64,000 bases of DNA, taken from positions 9,258,302 to 9,322,301 of the forward strand of contig CM054158.1 of assembly GCA_028751875.1 (NCBI GenBank). The letters are read 5' to 3'. The notes under the pieces are model-generated. The model was not told the origin of the DNA, ran no database searches, and saw only the letters and a program-made list of their open reading frames with translations. Shown one piece after another: positions 24,838 through 36,343 of this stretch (position 1 is its first letter; each line of letters opens with the position of its first letter). Source of the DNA: Rapana venosa. Its lineage: Eukaryota > Mollusca > Gastropoda > Neogastropoda > Muricidae. Made by a program: the position numbers and the translations under genes.

Positions 24838-24966
24838 AGACACAGGTGTCGTGTGTAGACACCATCCCTGAAGTCAGAATGCAGCTGCCTAAATGGTTGG
24901 GGGAAGGGTTGCATATGCATAAATCTCACCACTGGTGAACCTCGGAGTTCTAGTCTAGGAATGAAA
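24838..24966 (+). mobile_element. SINE-like repeat, family C 3' part
   Basis: It contains TGTGTAGACACCATCCCTGA, CAGAATGCAGCTGCCTAAAT and TGGTGAACCTCGGAGTTCTA, matching the 3' half of the 12.02-kb copy. Related fragments follow at about 25250-25440. Confidence 0.65.
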
Positions 24967-25474
24967 CGGAAAAAAACAAAAGCAGTGACAGATGCTATTA
25001 ATTTTGCTGAGTGGTTAAGACTGTTTGACTTCAGTGCTATGGGGCCATGAAGTTGTGGGTTCGAATCTCGGTGGCATCTGGTGAATTACGGATGGAGATT
25101 TCTACAATCTCTTAGGTCAACTTCAAGTGTCTTAATTCCCTTCGTGTATATACTCATGCAGGAGATCAAGTATGCATGCTAAAGATTTCATAATTCATGT
25201 CAGGGTCTGGTGGGTCACAGAAGCACGAACACACCCAGCATACATCCCCAGTCAGAATGCAGCTGCCTTCATGGTGCAGGGCAAAAACGGTTCATCTCAT
25301 CTGCTCCAGTAACCCCCTCCAGGGGCATTGCAGTGATGAACGTTGCACCAGCTGGCTCCATTAACGGCGGCTGTGGGCAAGTGCCCAGCTACATCAGCAA
25401 AACCTCCCCACTGGTGAACCCCCCAGGTCTAGCCAAGGACACACACACACACACACACATGGGGGGGGGGAGAC

Positions 25475-25815
25475 GGGATGATGGCTCGGTGGTTAGAACA
25501 TTGTGCTTGCCGTCTGACGACCTGGGTTTGATTCCATTCAAGGGGATATTTTCCCCTGGAGTTAACATCAGTGCAGACTCCGCTCTCTGTAAAAGTCCTT
25601 CGGATGAGACTATAAACCGAGGGCCCGTGTGTGAACGCATGCAGAACATCTTGCGCACACGTTAAATCCTGTTCGCTTTTCGTAAGAGTAGGCCATTGTG
25701 TGCCGGTGGGAAAAGATGACAAAATTTACAAAACCGCATACACACGGGGACTGGATGTAAAAAAGCACATAAGTGCTTATTCCATTATCCTCAATATAAA
25801 AGAATTTTTAAAAAC
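25475..25815 (+). mobile_element. SINE, family B, full length
   Basis: This is the best preserved copy. The A-box-like ATGGCTCGGTGGTTAGAA and B-box-like CTGGGTTTGATTCC show a tRNA-derived RNA polymerase III head. It continues through CCTGGAGTTAACATCAGTGC, the core CTTCGGATGAGACTATAAAC, AACATCTTGCGCACACGTTA, AGTAGGCCATTGTGTGCCGG and AGTGCTTATTCCATTATCC. Confidence 0.88.
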
Positions 25816-26088
25816 ACAAAAACACCCACACAAAGGCAGCCATTTGCAGAGCTGTTACCATCCCATAACTGTCCAGCCTCCAAGTCCTCAGTCAAAGCCC
25901 CAGCCCAGTGTGGCCTTCATGCATCAACAATGGCTGCACTCTCCTTGTACAAACAAATAAAACCCAACACACACACACACAGTTGTCTTGATACAAAGCC
26001 ACCCTTCTGCTGGGCACCGCTCTCACAGATGAGGTAAGATAGTAAATTAAAGATAAAGGAAGCTGATAGTATAAGCTGATGGTATAAG

Positions 26089-26093
<5 letters not shown>

Positions 26094-26127
<34 letters not shown>

Positions 26128-26266
26128 TTCTCCATTTTTCCCCACCTTCTGGAAATTCTGAGCTAAAAATGTCCCCTTTTCTATTAGTAATACATACTAT
26201 TTCAGTCTTCTTCCTGCCCCCCCCCCCCCCCCCCCCCCCCTCTCCTCAACCCCCCCCCCCCCCCCC
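26094..26266. repeat. (TG)n and poly-C tracts
   Basis: A (TG)n run at 26096-26122 and two long C tracts between 26218 and 26266. The proline-rich frame across them is an artefact. Confidence 0.9.
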
Positions 26267-27566
26267 TTCTCTCTTGCCTATTTTCTGCCTTACCAGTTCA
26301 TTCATGTACCTGTCAGTATTTTAACTGTAACACCCCTTCATGAGATGATTAAAGGGTTTTTGACTTGCCTTCTCCTGCCTTTTTTTCAAACAGGCCTCAA
26401 AAGTGCTTTTTTTCTGGCATTTCTGTTGTTGTCGTGCTTTCCCCAGCTTTTAAGGACACTGTAGGGTAACTTCCATGCTGATTTAAAAACAACCACCACC
26501 CACCATTGCTTTCGTTTCTATACCAGTAATTTGTACTAAATCAGTAAATTTTTTAATTTTCTAGGTGTAAGTATTAGGTTGGTAGGTAGTGTCCAATAAT
26601 TTTTGTGCTGGTGCTATATATTTTAAATATTTATATTCTCAACTGTTCATGAGGAATTGGGACAAAACAAAGTGAAACGTTAAATAGGCCCTAGATATGG
26701 ACACATGTGATATGGACGGCATATTTGGAATGCAGTTTGTGGGAAAGCAGTTTCAGAAAATGATTGGAGAATGCTCATCAGAGAAATTACTTTCAACATT
26801 AGCCCTAAAACTTGCAAGATCACAAGCGTTTTCACAGAAACACAAACAAATACTGGTATTCATCAGAAGTCTCAAACAATGCCCTGAAAATATATCACCT
26901 TGTAAAGCCAAAGGGCATTTTGCATCCTTTGATTTTACCTAAAGATAAGAAGATATTACATTATTAGCCCAGGCTCTGTTACATGGTAAACATGGCAAGA
27001 GGGAAAATGTTGTTGAGCCAAAGTGCTGCTCAAAAAGTGGAAGCTTTGTGGTTAGAATGTAATATTATGACCTGAAGTTATCTGAAAGTGAAAGCTTGCA
27101 TCTTTCACTGAGTCATATGAGAGGATTTCCCACCCCCACCCCTCTTACCCCCTGGGCTCAGTGCTCAGACTTGATTTCCTGACAAATCCTCAGGAGGTAA
27201 GGCCCCATACAATGTGCATCTTGTGCATGTTTTATAAATAACCGTCTGTAGTATGCTAGCCATAGCTGTCGTAATCATAATGTGGTAATGGTATGGACTT
27301 GACATAATTTATACCCAGCACTCCAGCAGGCATTTTGCATGCCTGTATCAGGGGAATTCAGTTGTAATAATCAAGAACAATAAATATGTAAAGTCAAAAC
27401 ATCCAGAAAACTGAATTTATTAGTAAAGATCTCTATTTTTGTTTGTAGTATTAAACAAATTAATGAAAAATAATAGCATAAGATTAAACCAAAACTGCAA
27501 AAGAGGAAAAACCACATCACCAAGTTACATTACATGTGAACAGAATATGTTAAAAAGAAAGTAAGT
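26267..27566. other. Intergenic DNA, nothing firm
   Basis: Repeat-poor, A+T-rich sequence. One 81-codon + strand frame (26697-26942) has ordinary amino-acid composition but no recognised domain or splice context, so it is not called as a gene. Confidence 0.45.
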
Positions 27567-29004
27567 GGGTTATTAGGTAGCGGCAGCCCCCCCCTCCTCC
27601 CCGTGAATACTGTCATCACAGCTGAAAAATGGCAAATTTTCAGGTCTTGTCACTTCCTTATTACTCTGCTTCTGTTTTACTGATTAAAACACACAGTATA
27701 TCCAAAAAAGTTCAATCTTTCTTCTTTTCATTGAGTGCATTTTTATTTCTGTGGCTGGTGTGTCGTAAATACGCAAAACGTGAATGAGGTGTGTGTTCCG
27801 CTAAAAAACGCTGCGCAGCCGCCATTTTCGCGCACATCGACAAATCTTCTTCAAAGAGACATGACCACTTTGAATCCGATGCGTATTCGCGACAAACTAT
27901 TGTCAGTATATTGGGTATCATTGTGTTTAGATTTCATTGTAGAATACCAAGATAGGTGAAAGTTTTTCATATCTGGCTAATGTTCGCAAAAAAACAGGAT
28001 TTTTGGCAGTACACGATCTCTGACGGTGAACTCCAGAGAACCTGTAGCTTAAAATAGCCAATACTCGAGGTGAAAATCAAAGTAGACGACCTATTAGTAC
28101 TAATTTGGTAAAAGGTTAATGTAACCATGGGCTGTTTTTAACCCGCAAACCAATAAAAACGAAGTGTTCAAATCACGGAAAGTTCATTAACGCAAGGGCA
28201 AGGACGAACGGATATCACGAACCAATCTTGGTAAGAATCGATTAATTTTTTTAATTTATAGGGTAAATTATAAATGTTTCGATAAAGATCATCAATATAA
28301 CAGTTTATTTTTACAAAGATCGCATGGTTTGCATACTTATTCATGCGATCATTGAAAACGAAGACTTTGAAAAGGGCTATTACGATTGTTGTAAATCTTC
28401 CGACATGTGCAATTTGGAAAAAAAGCATGTCCGATTTCATCAGATATTTCCACCAAAATCACTTCACAAATTTACGATGATTGCAAAATAAGATAGTTTG
28501 AACGTATCTCTAAACATGTATTTTTTGGGTAAGGTTATATGGTGAAATAGCGATTGTATTTAACATATTGCTGAATGACCAGCCTAACCAAGAGAAGATA
28601 ATCCGAGATTGCCATGACTCAGTGATTTCGTGAATCGAACGTCATACCCGATTTTTGTTTTGAACAATTCACACGTGTAAGTATTTATGGTGAATTGAAA
28701 GAAGAATTTCGTTTAGTTTCTTTGTTTAGTTGTGTCTTGGGATTTTTGAGTTACGCAATCTTTCCATAAAGTAATCAATTTAATATGATAACAAATTTCT
28801 TCTCCTGCAGCTTGTACGAGGTAGAGTTACATGTCAAAGCAGTAATACTCAATAGTGAGCTTATTATCTTTTGTATCATTCCATACACAATATATATTAT
28901 TAGTACAGTGTCTATCACTATCAGCCTTGCATTCCTTTTCCCCCCATTCATCTCCCTTTTCCATTATTTTGGGGTTGATTGGCTTCCATTACTCATCATC
29001 ATCA

Positions 29005-29545
29005 TCAGACCCGTGACCTTGGCGGTCGTGGGGGAGACACGAAAGACGATGCTGTGGTAAGCCTCCTCCATCCATCTCGGTCCTCGGCTCTGCGCAGTAG
29101 TGCCGAGTCATTCATCCTGGTCCATTCTCTGATGTTGTCCATCCATGACTTGTTCTGTCTTCCCCTCTTTCTTATACCTTTGAGTGTTCCCTGCAGTACT
29201 GTTTTGGGCAGAGTGTTGTGGCGGGTGACGTGGCCGAACCATGTCAGCTTTTTCTTCTTGACGATGGTGAGAAGAGGTTCCTGTGGACCTGCCAGCCGTG
29301 TTATTTGACTCTTGACAAATTCATTGGTCTTTCGTTCTCTCCAGGATATGCCCAGTAGTTTTCTATGGCATTTTGTTTCAAATGACTGGATTTGCTTTGC
29401 TGTTTCAGCAGTCAATGTCCAGGTTTCACTTCCGTACAGCAGGATCGTCTGAATTAGGGCTTTGTAGAGCTTTAGTTTGATTGGGAAACTGATCTCTTTA
29501 CTTTTCCATATGGTGGTGAGTTTTGTCATGGAGGATGTAATAATA
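29005..29545 (-). mobile_element. RTE-like LINE fragment (ORF C-terminus)
   Basis: The minus-strand frame reads LYGSETWTLTAETAKQIQSF, KCHRKLLGISWRERKTNEFV, LTWFGHVTRH and GRQNKSWMDNIREWT. This is the pattern after the reverse transcriptase in RTE-type LINEs. The 3' end runs into an ATG/ATC triplet repeat (28994-29008), as RTE tails do. The 5' part is missing. Confidence 0.8.
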
Positions 29546-29655
29546 AATATATAATAATAATAAATGGAATTTATTAGTGCTATATCTTGTAAAAAAACCC
29601 AAATCAAAGCGCTTGCATCCATTTCACTCCCACACATGCAATCAACAATGATTAG
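29546..29655 (-). mobile_element. LINE 3'-tail fragment
   Basis: Reverse complement contains ATGCAAGCGCTTTGATTTG, CAAGATATAGCACTAATAAA and TTATTATTATA. It abuts the RTE fragment. Confidence 0.75.
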
Positions 29656-29769
29656 CACTATAACAATTAAACAAATTCAAATACACACAAATGCACTCAC
29701 TTATATACACAGAGGTTTTATGCTTCAGCAAGGTGATTTTTTTTTTTTTAAATATTTTATTTTATTTTA

Positions 29770-29859
29770 TTTTTATACCACTTTAAGTCACGAGATTTCT
29801 CTGCGTGAAATTCGGGCTGCTCTCCCCGGGGAGAGCGCATCACCACAAGAGCAGCGCCA

Positions 29860-29893
<34 letters not shown>

Positions 29894-30005
29894 AACTTTA
29901 TTTGTTTCCCTATCAGAGTGGCTTTTTTCTAAGAATTTTGCCAGGGACAACTCCCTTGTTGCCGTGGGTTCTTTTACGTGCGCTGAAAATTTTGTGTAAC
30001 ACACG

Positions 30006-30036
<31 letters not shown>

Positions 30037-30175
30037 TAGCGCCCAGACCACCACTCATGGTCTAATGGATGGGGAAAAATTTCGGGCCCAAACGGGGTAC
30101 GAACCATGCACACACCCGACCCGGATTTTTCGCATTCTAGACAGGCGCGTTACCTCTAGATCACCGATCCATGAT
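29770..30175 (-). mobile_element. SINE, family A, full length
   Basis: In reverse complement the head is GGTGATCTAGAGGTAACGCG with a B-box-like GGTTCGTACCCC. It runs through CATTAGACCATGAGTGGTGG and the core TTCGGATGAGACGATAAACC to TGACTTAAAGTGGTATAAAA. A 28-T tract lies within it (plus strand 29863-29890). It is very similar to the copies at 42.72 and 52.46 kb. Confidence 0.88.
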
Positions 30176-30179
30176 GGGA

Positions 30180-30780
30180 ACTTTGGCCATTGAAGGCAAG
30201 GACAGATAATTATGAGAGCGACGGCCAACGGTGGAGTGGTTGAATCTAGGTATTCGTAAGCACAGGGTATCTGCAGCAGAGCGGAGGGAACGAGGAGTGT
30301 ACAGGCGAAGACATTCACAGAGGTAGGAAGGTGCTGTTTTGTGGAGACATTTGTAACTGAGGGTACTGATCTTGTACTTTACTCTCTGTGGCACAGGCAG
30401 CCAGTGGATAGATCGCAAGAGAGGAGTAATATGCTCAGATTTTTTTATTTTTAGAACAAGTCGAGCAGCAGAGTTTTGAATGCTTTGAAGGGAGCAGATA
30501 GATAGATGATGCTGGCAGGCCAGCCAAAAGAGAATTGCAATAGACCAGACGTGAAAGAATGAGAGATGTAACAAGTTTGGATGTTGCATCAGTGGACAGG
30601 TACAAGTTTTTGAATTGCACTTATGCTGTAATTGATAATAGCACGACTGACAGGTCTGAGTGATGACATTTTGCATAGAAAGCGTGTTGTCGTTAACACC
30701 ACCAAGATACTTGACTGTGGTGGATAGGGGAACTGTCGTATTGCCAAATTCTATTGAAGCTGTTGCGATGGAAGAGACTT
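30180..30780 (-). mobile_element. CR1/L2-like LINE fragment, decayed
   Basis: The minus-strand frames match the C-terminal third of the LINE at 19.3 kb: ATASIEFGNTTVPLS, TQTCQSCYYQL, SEHITPLLRSIHWLPVPQRV, KTAPSYLCECLRLYTP and AADTLCLRIPRFNHSTVGRR. It is frameshifted, truncated at its 5' side at a (TG)n/(TA)n tract, and interrupted on the other side by the SINE. Confidence 0.82.
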
Positions 30781-31675
30781 TGTGTGTGTATGTGTGTATA
30801 ATATATATATAATAAATATATATATATATATATATGACTTCCTGCCAAAAGGTCGTCATGAAAATAGGACAAGGGGGGTTGAACACAAAGTAACTGGAAA
30901 ACTTGAACCAAGTGCATTTCTCAAAAGGGGCACTCATGTGGAATTAACATGTGAGAGGAAAAGATAGTTTGACATTTAGTTTTAGAGAAATAGCATTTAG
31001 AATTTTTTGCACTGGTTTGTCGCACCTCAGTGATTACCACCAACTACCTAATTAAGTCTGTTTTTTTATATGTTTGTATAACAAAAATGAATATATTTGA
31101 GAAGAGTATGTTCATATCAATGTGTATGACCAGAAAATTTTTTCCTTCAAATAATTGATGGGTCATGGTAGCTGTTTGTGTGGTAATCAGTGAAGTGCGA
31201 CATCCAACGTTTTTTCAGTTTTCTACTAATAACATGGGATAACATATACTGTTTTGTGTTCCATGTAACACATCATATATACAATAAGATCACACCACAG
31301 ACTCAATTTATGTCAATCTTTTATTTCAGAGGAAAATGCAAAAACCAACAAATATGCGCACATCAGTATTACGCCAAAACACTACATGACTACAATTCAT
31401 ACTGTTTCAATCAAATGCTCTCCTGCACCGATGTTTCTTGTGTCTCAATAAAACACGTGAATCCACTTATAAACATGTCTATAGAAATGGAAAAAACCCA
31501 ACTACACATTAGAATGTGATGGGAGTTGGGGACAGTAGGCAACACATTACTTTCAAAGATGATCAGACCCAAGAATAAAGTGAAGCAAGTTTGAACAATA
31601 GCAATAAAATGTATTTAAAAAAATTATTGATCAAAACTTTCACTATATTTTTACAATGAACCAAAGAAATACAAC

Positions 31676-31678
31676 CCC

Positions 31679-31709
<31 letters not shown>

Positions 31710-31718
31710 AAAAAAAGC
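31676..31718. repeat. Poly-C/poly-A tract
   Basis: A run of about 25 C is followed directly by about 18 A. Confidence 0.95.
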
Positions 31719-31929
31719 ACAATGGTAAAAATGTAACCACATTAGTGGCAAAACACACTATAAAATGTCTGACATAATATGCTTTCTCCTAGTATCAGAA
31801 GTAATTACTAGTGCTTGACAGAAAATTATCAGACATTCAGTGCATTCAGTGGTTTGGGGTTTTTTAATAGCAAGGGAAATAGTCTGGTATTGGTTTACAC
31901 ACCAAAACAAACAAACAAAAAAAAAGAAG

Positions 31930-32021
31930 AATTTCTCGATTTTCTCTCTGTATGCTCGGCATCTTTCAGCATTGGAAAGCTTCCGGCCTTCTTCATTGGA
32001 ACCCTGGCCATCCTGAAATAG
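31930..32021 (-). pseudogene. Basic-motif exon remnant in transposon
   Basis: After an acceptor-like ATCTATTTCAG| the minus strand reads DGQGSNEEGRKL then SNAERCRAYREKIEKF before running into a T/A-rich tract. The (N/P)AERCR-Y-R pattern is a basic, helix-prone motif I associate with proteins encoded by invertebrate mobile elements. No complete frame is present. The family is not determined. Confidence 0.35.
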
Positions 32022-34099
32022 ATATTAAAGAAAAAAAATGTCATTACATTTCTTCTGAAGTTTCAGAAAGCCCTAATGTTATTCAGTTAATTTCATAAGC
32101 TACTATGTAATATACTGTGCAGGTTTTGAACAAGTTTGTATTTATATATCATATACTATTAAATTATTTTGTGTATAAATATTAAACACAGATATAAAGA
32201 TAATTTTCAGCATACATCCTTGTGTATCTTAAAACCATAAAAAGGATGTAATACCTGTAAGAATATACTGTTTGGGCTCTGAGCCATCTAATGTAAAATT
32301 GTCTAACTTGTAACAAAATGTTCAGTTTTTATCTTTCATTCTGCTTTGAGTCATGAAGTCTGTCTTTTTATTTGTTACAAAACATGCTACCATATCTTTA
32401 AAATGTTTCCACAGCAGATTTGCTAAGAAATGTTATAACTGAACTCTAATTTTACACACTACCTTTTTAATCACATATCAGTATTACACACAATGTCTAG
32501 GTCATACCTCATGTTTACTCTAAAAACATACTCATATCAAACCTGATGAAATATTCAGCACATCAAAGTGATACTTTGGATATTATATGCAAGACTGAGC
32601 TTTTTTTAAAAACAAATCATCAAAAACTATTTTTATAACACATTTGAACAAACCAGAACTGTAGGAAACTAAACAATATTTTTCACAATTGATCAATATC
32701 TGCATAGGGCAAGAGCATTCCTATCACAAACCCAACTACCCATGGCCCTACATACAAATAACACTATACTATTTAACAAAATAATATAAAATAAAATCTA
32801 AAGCAAGTATTTTTGTAATACTAGCAAAAGCTGGAAAATTTGATAGCACATCATGCTTACAACAATCCCCTTTGTGTAATCAAAGAAGAAAAACTCTTTT
32901 TATCAAATCTGACCTCCAGCTTATTCTTTCAACTCTCTAAGTCTCTCTTTAGGCACACAAAAACAAATAAAATTTGTTTTTTATATCACTCTTTAATCTA
33001 CAGATCATAACTTGAACAAACTTAAAAAAAAACATTCTAAAAATACACGTCGCACATCATCAGTGATCGCATATCTTGATTACACTAAACGGTTTGGTGT
33101 AAACTGAGAGAAAAAAATTATCTGGTTCATCATAAAATTGCCAAATCATCTATGTCATTGGTCTCATAGACAGTTCAGATCACATGTTTTTTTCTTATTA
33201 ATGAACGATCTTCATTTTACACCATTATTACCCCCCAAAGTGAGTTAATGTCACAAAAATAAGGGTCGCAGGTCATTTTATCTACTAAATGGTCGTACGT
33301 CAGCTTACTATTACTGAGTACCACTCACCTTTTCGAAGTTGTTGCTCTCCACGAACGATGCTTTCTGAAGGTTTAATCACATGGGGCTGTCACATGACTA
33401 AATGGAAGTGTAGTAAACGTTTCAAAATTATCGTTTTTAATTTTAGCGTTTTTATCACCAGATTTGTCGTACGTCAGTGATTACACCAAAAATCGGGTGG
33501 ATGACAAAACTGCCATTGAAAAAGAAAACCGAATAGAAAATAAACCGGTTTCTCATTTCCTGGTGTAGCTTCCTCATTGGTCAACCGAAAATAGATCACA
33601 GGCAGCTCCTTTGTGCCCACGTTATCGCAGTTGACGATTCGAAAGTTCGGAGGTCGATGTGGAAATGTGATTACACCGAAGGTTATGTGCGACCGCTTTA
33701 TTTTTGAAATCGGTTTTCTTGTACCTGACACCTTTTTTGGTGCTCGTATCAGTTGCGTATGTTTGTTTGACTTTTCTTCTTTCTATTATTAAAAGAGAAG
33801 TAGTATTCCGACAGTACTTTGGCTCTGAACGAGTTTTGTTTGTCGATGGTGTAGCAGTGTCCGTTTTTGGGCGCCATTTTTTCTTGCAAAAATGACATTT
33901 AAGCTTCAATTTCTCGGCAACCCTGTCCAATTATGCCTACATTTTATTTCTACTATATATTTAACTCTTTCACAACACCCACACAAAAAAACAACAGTCA
34001 GATCTTTTCAGAAGCATTTTAATTTTTTTTTCAAAGAGACCACCCCTCTGGGTGACGACCTTTTGGCAGGAAGTCATATATATACACATGCACACACAA

Positions 34100-35015
34100 G
34101 TGTGTTATAATAAAAGAAGTTAACACAGATGTGCTTCAGGTAAATAATTCTTTATTTCAACCTTTATCAATCTGTGACATATTTGTACTGCACTCATTAC
34201 CAGCAGTTCTACTCCTAGCACCAATGGAATGAAGACTTGAATTGTCTTGGTGTGTCTTCCTTCTTGTTTTCTTTTTCTATGCATCAAATTTTCTATTAAC
34301 CTTTTTTTTTCTTTATTATTTCTTTAAATGGTGACATAGAAATGGAAATCAACTAAACAAGCTGAGGTCCATTTTTCTGGCAACTCTAAACAGTTGTCAT
34401 CCAAAGGTGTGTTGCAGAGATTTGCAAGCATCTGCTGATTCATTTATTGGTACTATTTAATTTAAAGCAAGAAGGGGGGAAGACATTTGATGAAGCAGCC
34501 ACATTTCTCTGTCAACTCATTTGGATGCTGAACTTCCAGGGTTGCAGTGTCTTCTAAGTTGAAAGAAAATGTACTACAGGATAGATCACATAGGAAGACA
34601 TTTTTGTCCAAGCCAGTTCATATAGGACAGCTGTGTCCATTTAAGTATTTTTGTGTGAAAATGATGTAACCAGCCAACATGGACATCATCTGGAGACTTA
34701 TGCATCCCCTTCATGTGGACTTTTGAAAGCTGTTATTGCTTTTGAAAGCAGGCATAGGATTTCACAATGATATACATGTACCAGTGGTGGGAGCAACTGA
34801 CCGAAAATTCTGTGGAAGAGGCAGCCTTGGACACAACAGTGAGAAAAAATTATTATAAATAAGACATCAAAGCTGGCTTCAACTGCCTACAGAGAAAAAT
34901 TATTAAAAGACTGGAATAAATTTTTGCTTTTGTGGTCTTTTCTCCTTCAAATGAGTGTTTCATCATTAGCAGGTTGAGTGGCTGTGGCTGATTCAAGTGA
35001 TTGAAAACTGCCCCT
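34100..35015. other. Interior of large transposon, nothing recognised
   Basis: Unique-looking A+T-rich sequence between the 3.24-kb element and the LINE tail. No domain or splice-supported frame is seen on either strand. Confidence 0.45.
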
Positions 35016-35019
35016 GCCT

Positions 35020-35222
35020 TCAACAGCCCAAATCCCATTACCATGCTAAAGCCTACAACCTGTGTGTGTGTGTGTGTGTGTGTGTACATTTGAATTTTGT
35101 TTATGCTTTTGATAGTTATTGGCTGCATGACTCTGTAAGAATATGTTGAATGCAAGCGCTCTGATTTGTCTTTGCAAGATATAGCGCTATACAAATTTCA
35201 TTTATTATTATTATTATTATTT
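35020..35222 (+). mobile_element. LINE 3' end (UTR and tail)
   Basis: It contains CAACAGCCCAAATCCCATTA, a (TG)n run, TACATTTGAATTTTGTTTA and the tail AAGCGCTCTGATTTG...AGCGCTATACAAATTTCATT with (ATT)n. It parallels the interrupted copy at 45.70-47.18 kb. Confidence 0.75.
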
Positions 35223-36321
35223 GGTACATGATGCGACTTCTTGTCGCTTCTGCATCCTCAGTGTCCTCTAGCACTGTAGCATCAAATTTACACCAGCCTA
35301 GCTCTTTAACATCAGAGGTTCACAAGTTTAGTGAGGGAGCACTGAGCTGCCCCAGTCTTCTGAGTCCTGGCATGAACCTGTCCCTCTCCTTTACCACCTG
35401 TAAGTGGGCATTAGTCAAGCTGGTTCTCGTATCACAACATATGAAATGCATGCAAAGTGATTAATCATTAAAATAGGGATTAATAATCCGATTCATCATT
35501 AAAATATGAGTTAAAATGATTTTTGTTGATTTTTGTTCCTTTTCTAAGCATGTTTTCTTAAAAACTAATGTTTCACAACATTTCTCTTAAATGTTCACCA
35601 CATATTTAGCCACTTGGTGGCCATTTTGAATCTGAAAACACATTAAAATGATTATGTAATTGATGAAAAAAATCAGTAAATGTATTTTTAATAGCATATA
35701 CAACCATATTTTACAATATCAAATTCCAAGTCAATATCTATACAGGTTCAAAAGTTATTAATGAAAATCTACCATGTACTGTATTTTTGATCCGTCGCAG
35801 GCATTTTAGGGTTTTCTGCAAAATTAGACCCCAATATTTGAAACATTTGGTCTAGGATAGCCCTAGAAAAAAGTGGACATAATCTATAGTGTATGCATAT
35901 CTGGTATTTAAGCAATATAAAAAGTATCCATAAGATGCCATCTTATCCAACCTGTTGGACCTCAAACATGGCTTATAGTGCAATTTGAGTAAACCGCCAA
36001 TCACACGATGAGGCAATTTTAACAAAGCATATCTTTTTCTCCCTTCAAGATAGAGAGCTGATAATTTTTGTAGGTATTATTAGTATTATTGTATGGACAT
36101 TTGCATGGGTGTGATTGTAATTTGTAGTGCTTTCCACCATAGGTCCTTTCCAAAATAGGCTTCCATACAGTTAAAATGGCCGAAAAATATACAGCCATCT
36201 TTAGACACCCATAACTTTAGAAAAAATAGAGATAGACGTAATTCTTTTTTTGTTGTGTTTGTTTTAAAAAGTTCTTTTCAAAAATGCCATTTTTATGTAC
36301 ACAAATGCTATATAAAATTTT
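35223..36321. other. Right interior of large transposon
   Basis: A+T-rich sequence with no intact frame, ending at the right terminal inverted repeat. It contains GCCACTTGGTGGCCATTTTG (35610-35629) and weakly coding-like minus-strand patches, but nothing assignable. Confidence 0.4.
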
Positions 36322-36343
36322 GGCTGCCGCTACCTAGGGTTAT

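Larger units (their letters stand above)
30836..34075 (-). mobile_element. DNA transposon (3.24 kb) with subterminal repeats
   Basis: Perfect 23-bp inverted repeats bound it: 30836-30858, beginning GACTTCCTGCCAAAAG, and 34053-34075. Both sit in (TA)n sequence, so the target duplication (TA or TATA) cannot be resolved. Copies of a motif close to GTCGCAC-N-TCAGTGATTAC lie near the ends: 31017-31041 (+), 31182-31203 (-), 33047-33068 (+, degenerate), 33289-33310 (+, partial) and 33467-33488 (+). A minus-strand start, ATGGCGCC, lies near 33877. A minus-strand exon-like segment at 32021-31930 reads RKLSNAERCRAYREKI. No transposase catalytic core was recognised, so this is probably a non-autonomous or heavily deleted element of unknown superfamily. 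Confidence 0.65.
27574..36336. mobile_element. Large DNA transposon (8.8 kb) with nested insertions
   Basis: The ends are a perfect 15-bp terminal inverted repeat: TAGGTAGCGGCAGCC at 27574-27588 and its complement GGCTGCCGCTACCTA at 36322-36336. A perfect 7-bp direct repeat, GGGTTAT, flanks them (27567-27573 and 36337-36343). The interior holds later insertions: an RTE-like fragment (29.0-29.5 kb), a SINE (29.77-30.17 kb), a CR1/L2 fragment (30.18-30.78 kb), the 3.24-kb element (30.84-34.08 kb) and a LINE tail (35.02-35.22 kb). About 3 kb of the rest is element-specific and shows no recognisable transposase. The superfamily is unassigned: a 7-bp duplication is unusual, close to Dada-like (6-7 bp) or P/hAT-like (about 8 bp) elements. 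The element may be non-autonomous. Confidence 0.6.

Noticed and set aside
26697..26942. 81-codon + strand open frame
   Set aside because: No recognised domain, no splice context, and length within chance expectation for this composition.
27816..27832. YY1-like AAAATGGCGGCTG on the minus strand as a host-gene promoter
   Set aside because: It lies inside the large transposon, and similar ATGGCG starts occur in the other DNA elements (33877, 46228). An element-encoded start is as likely, and no downstream exon was found.
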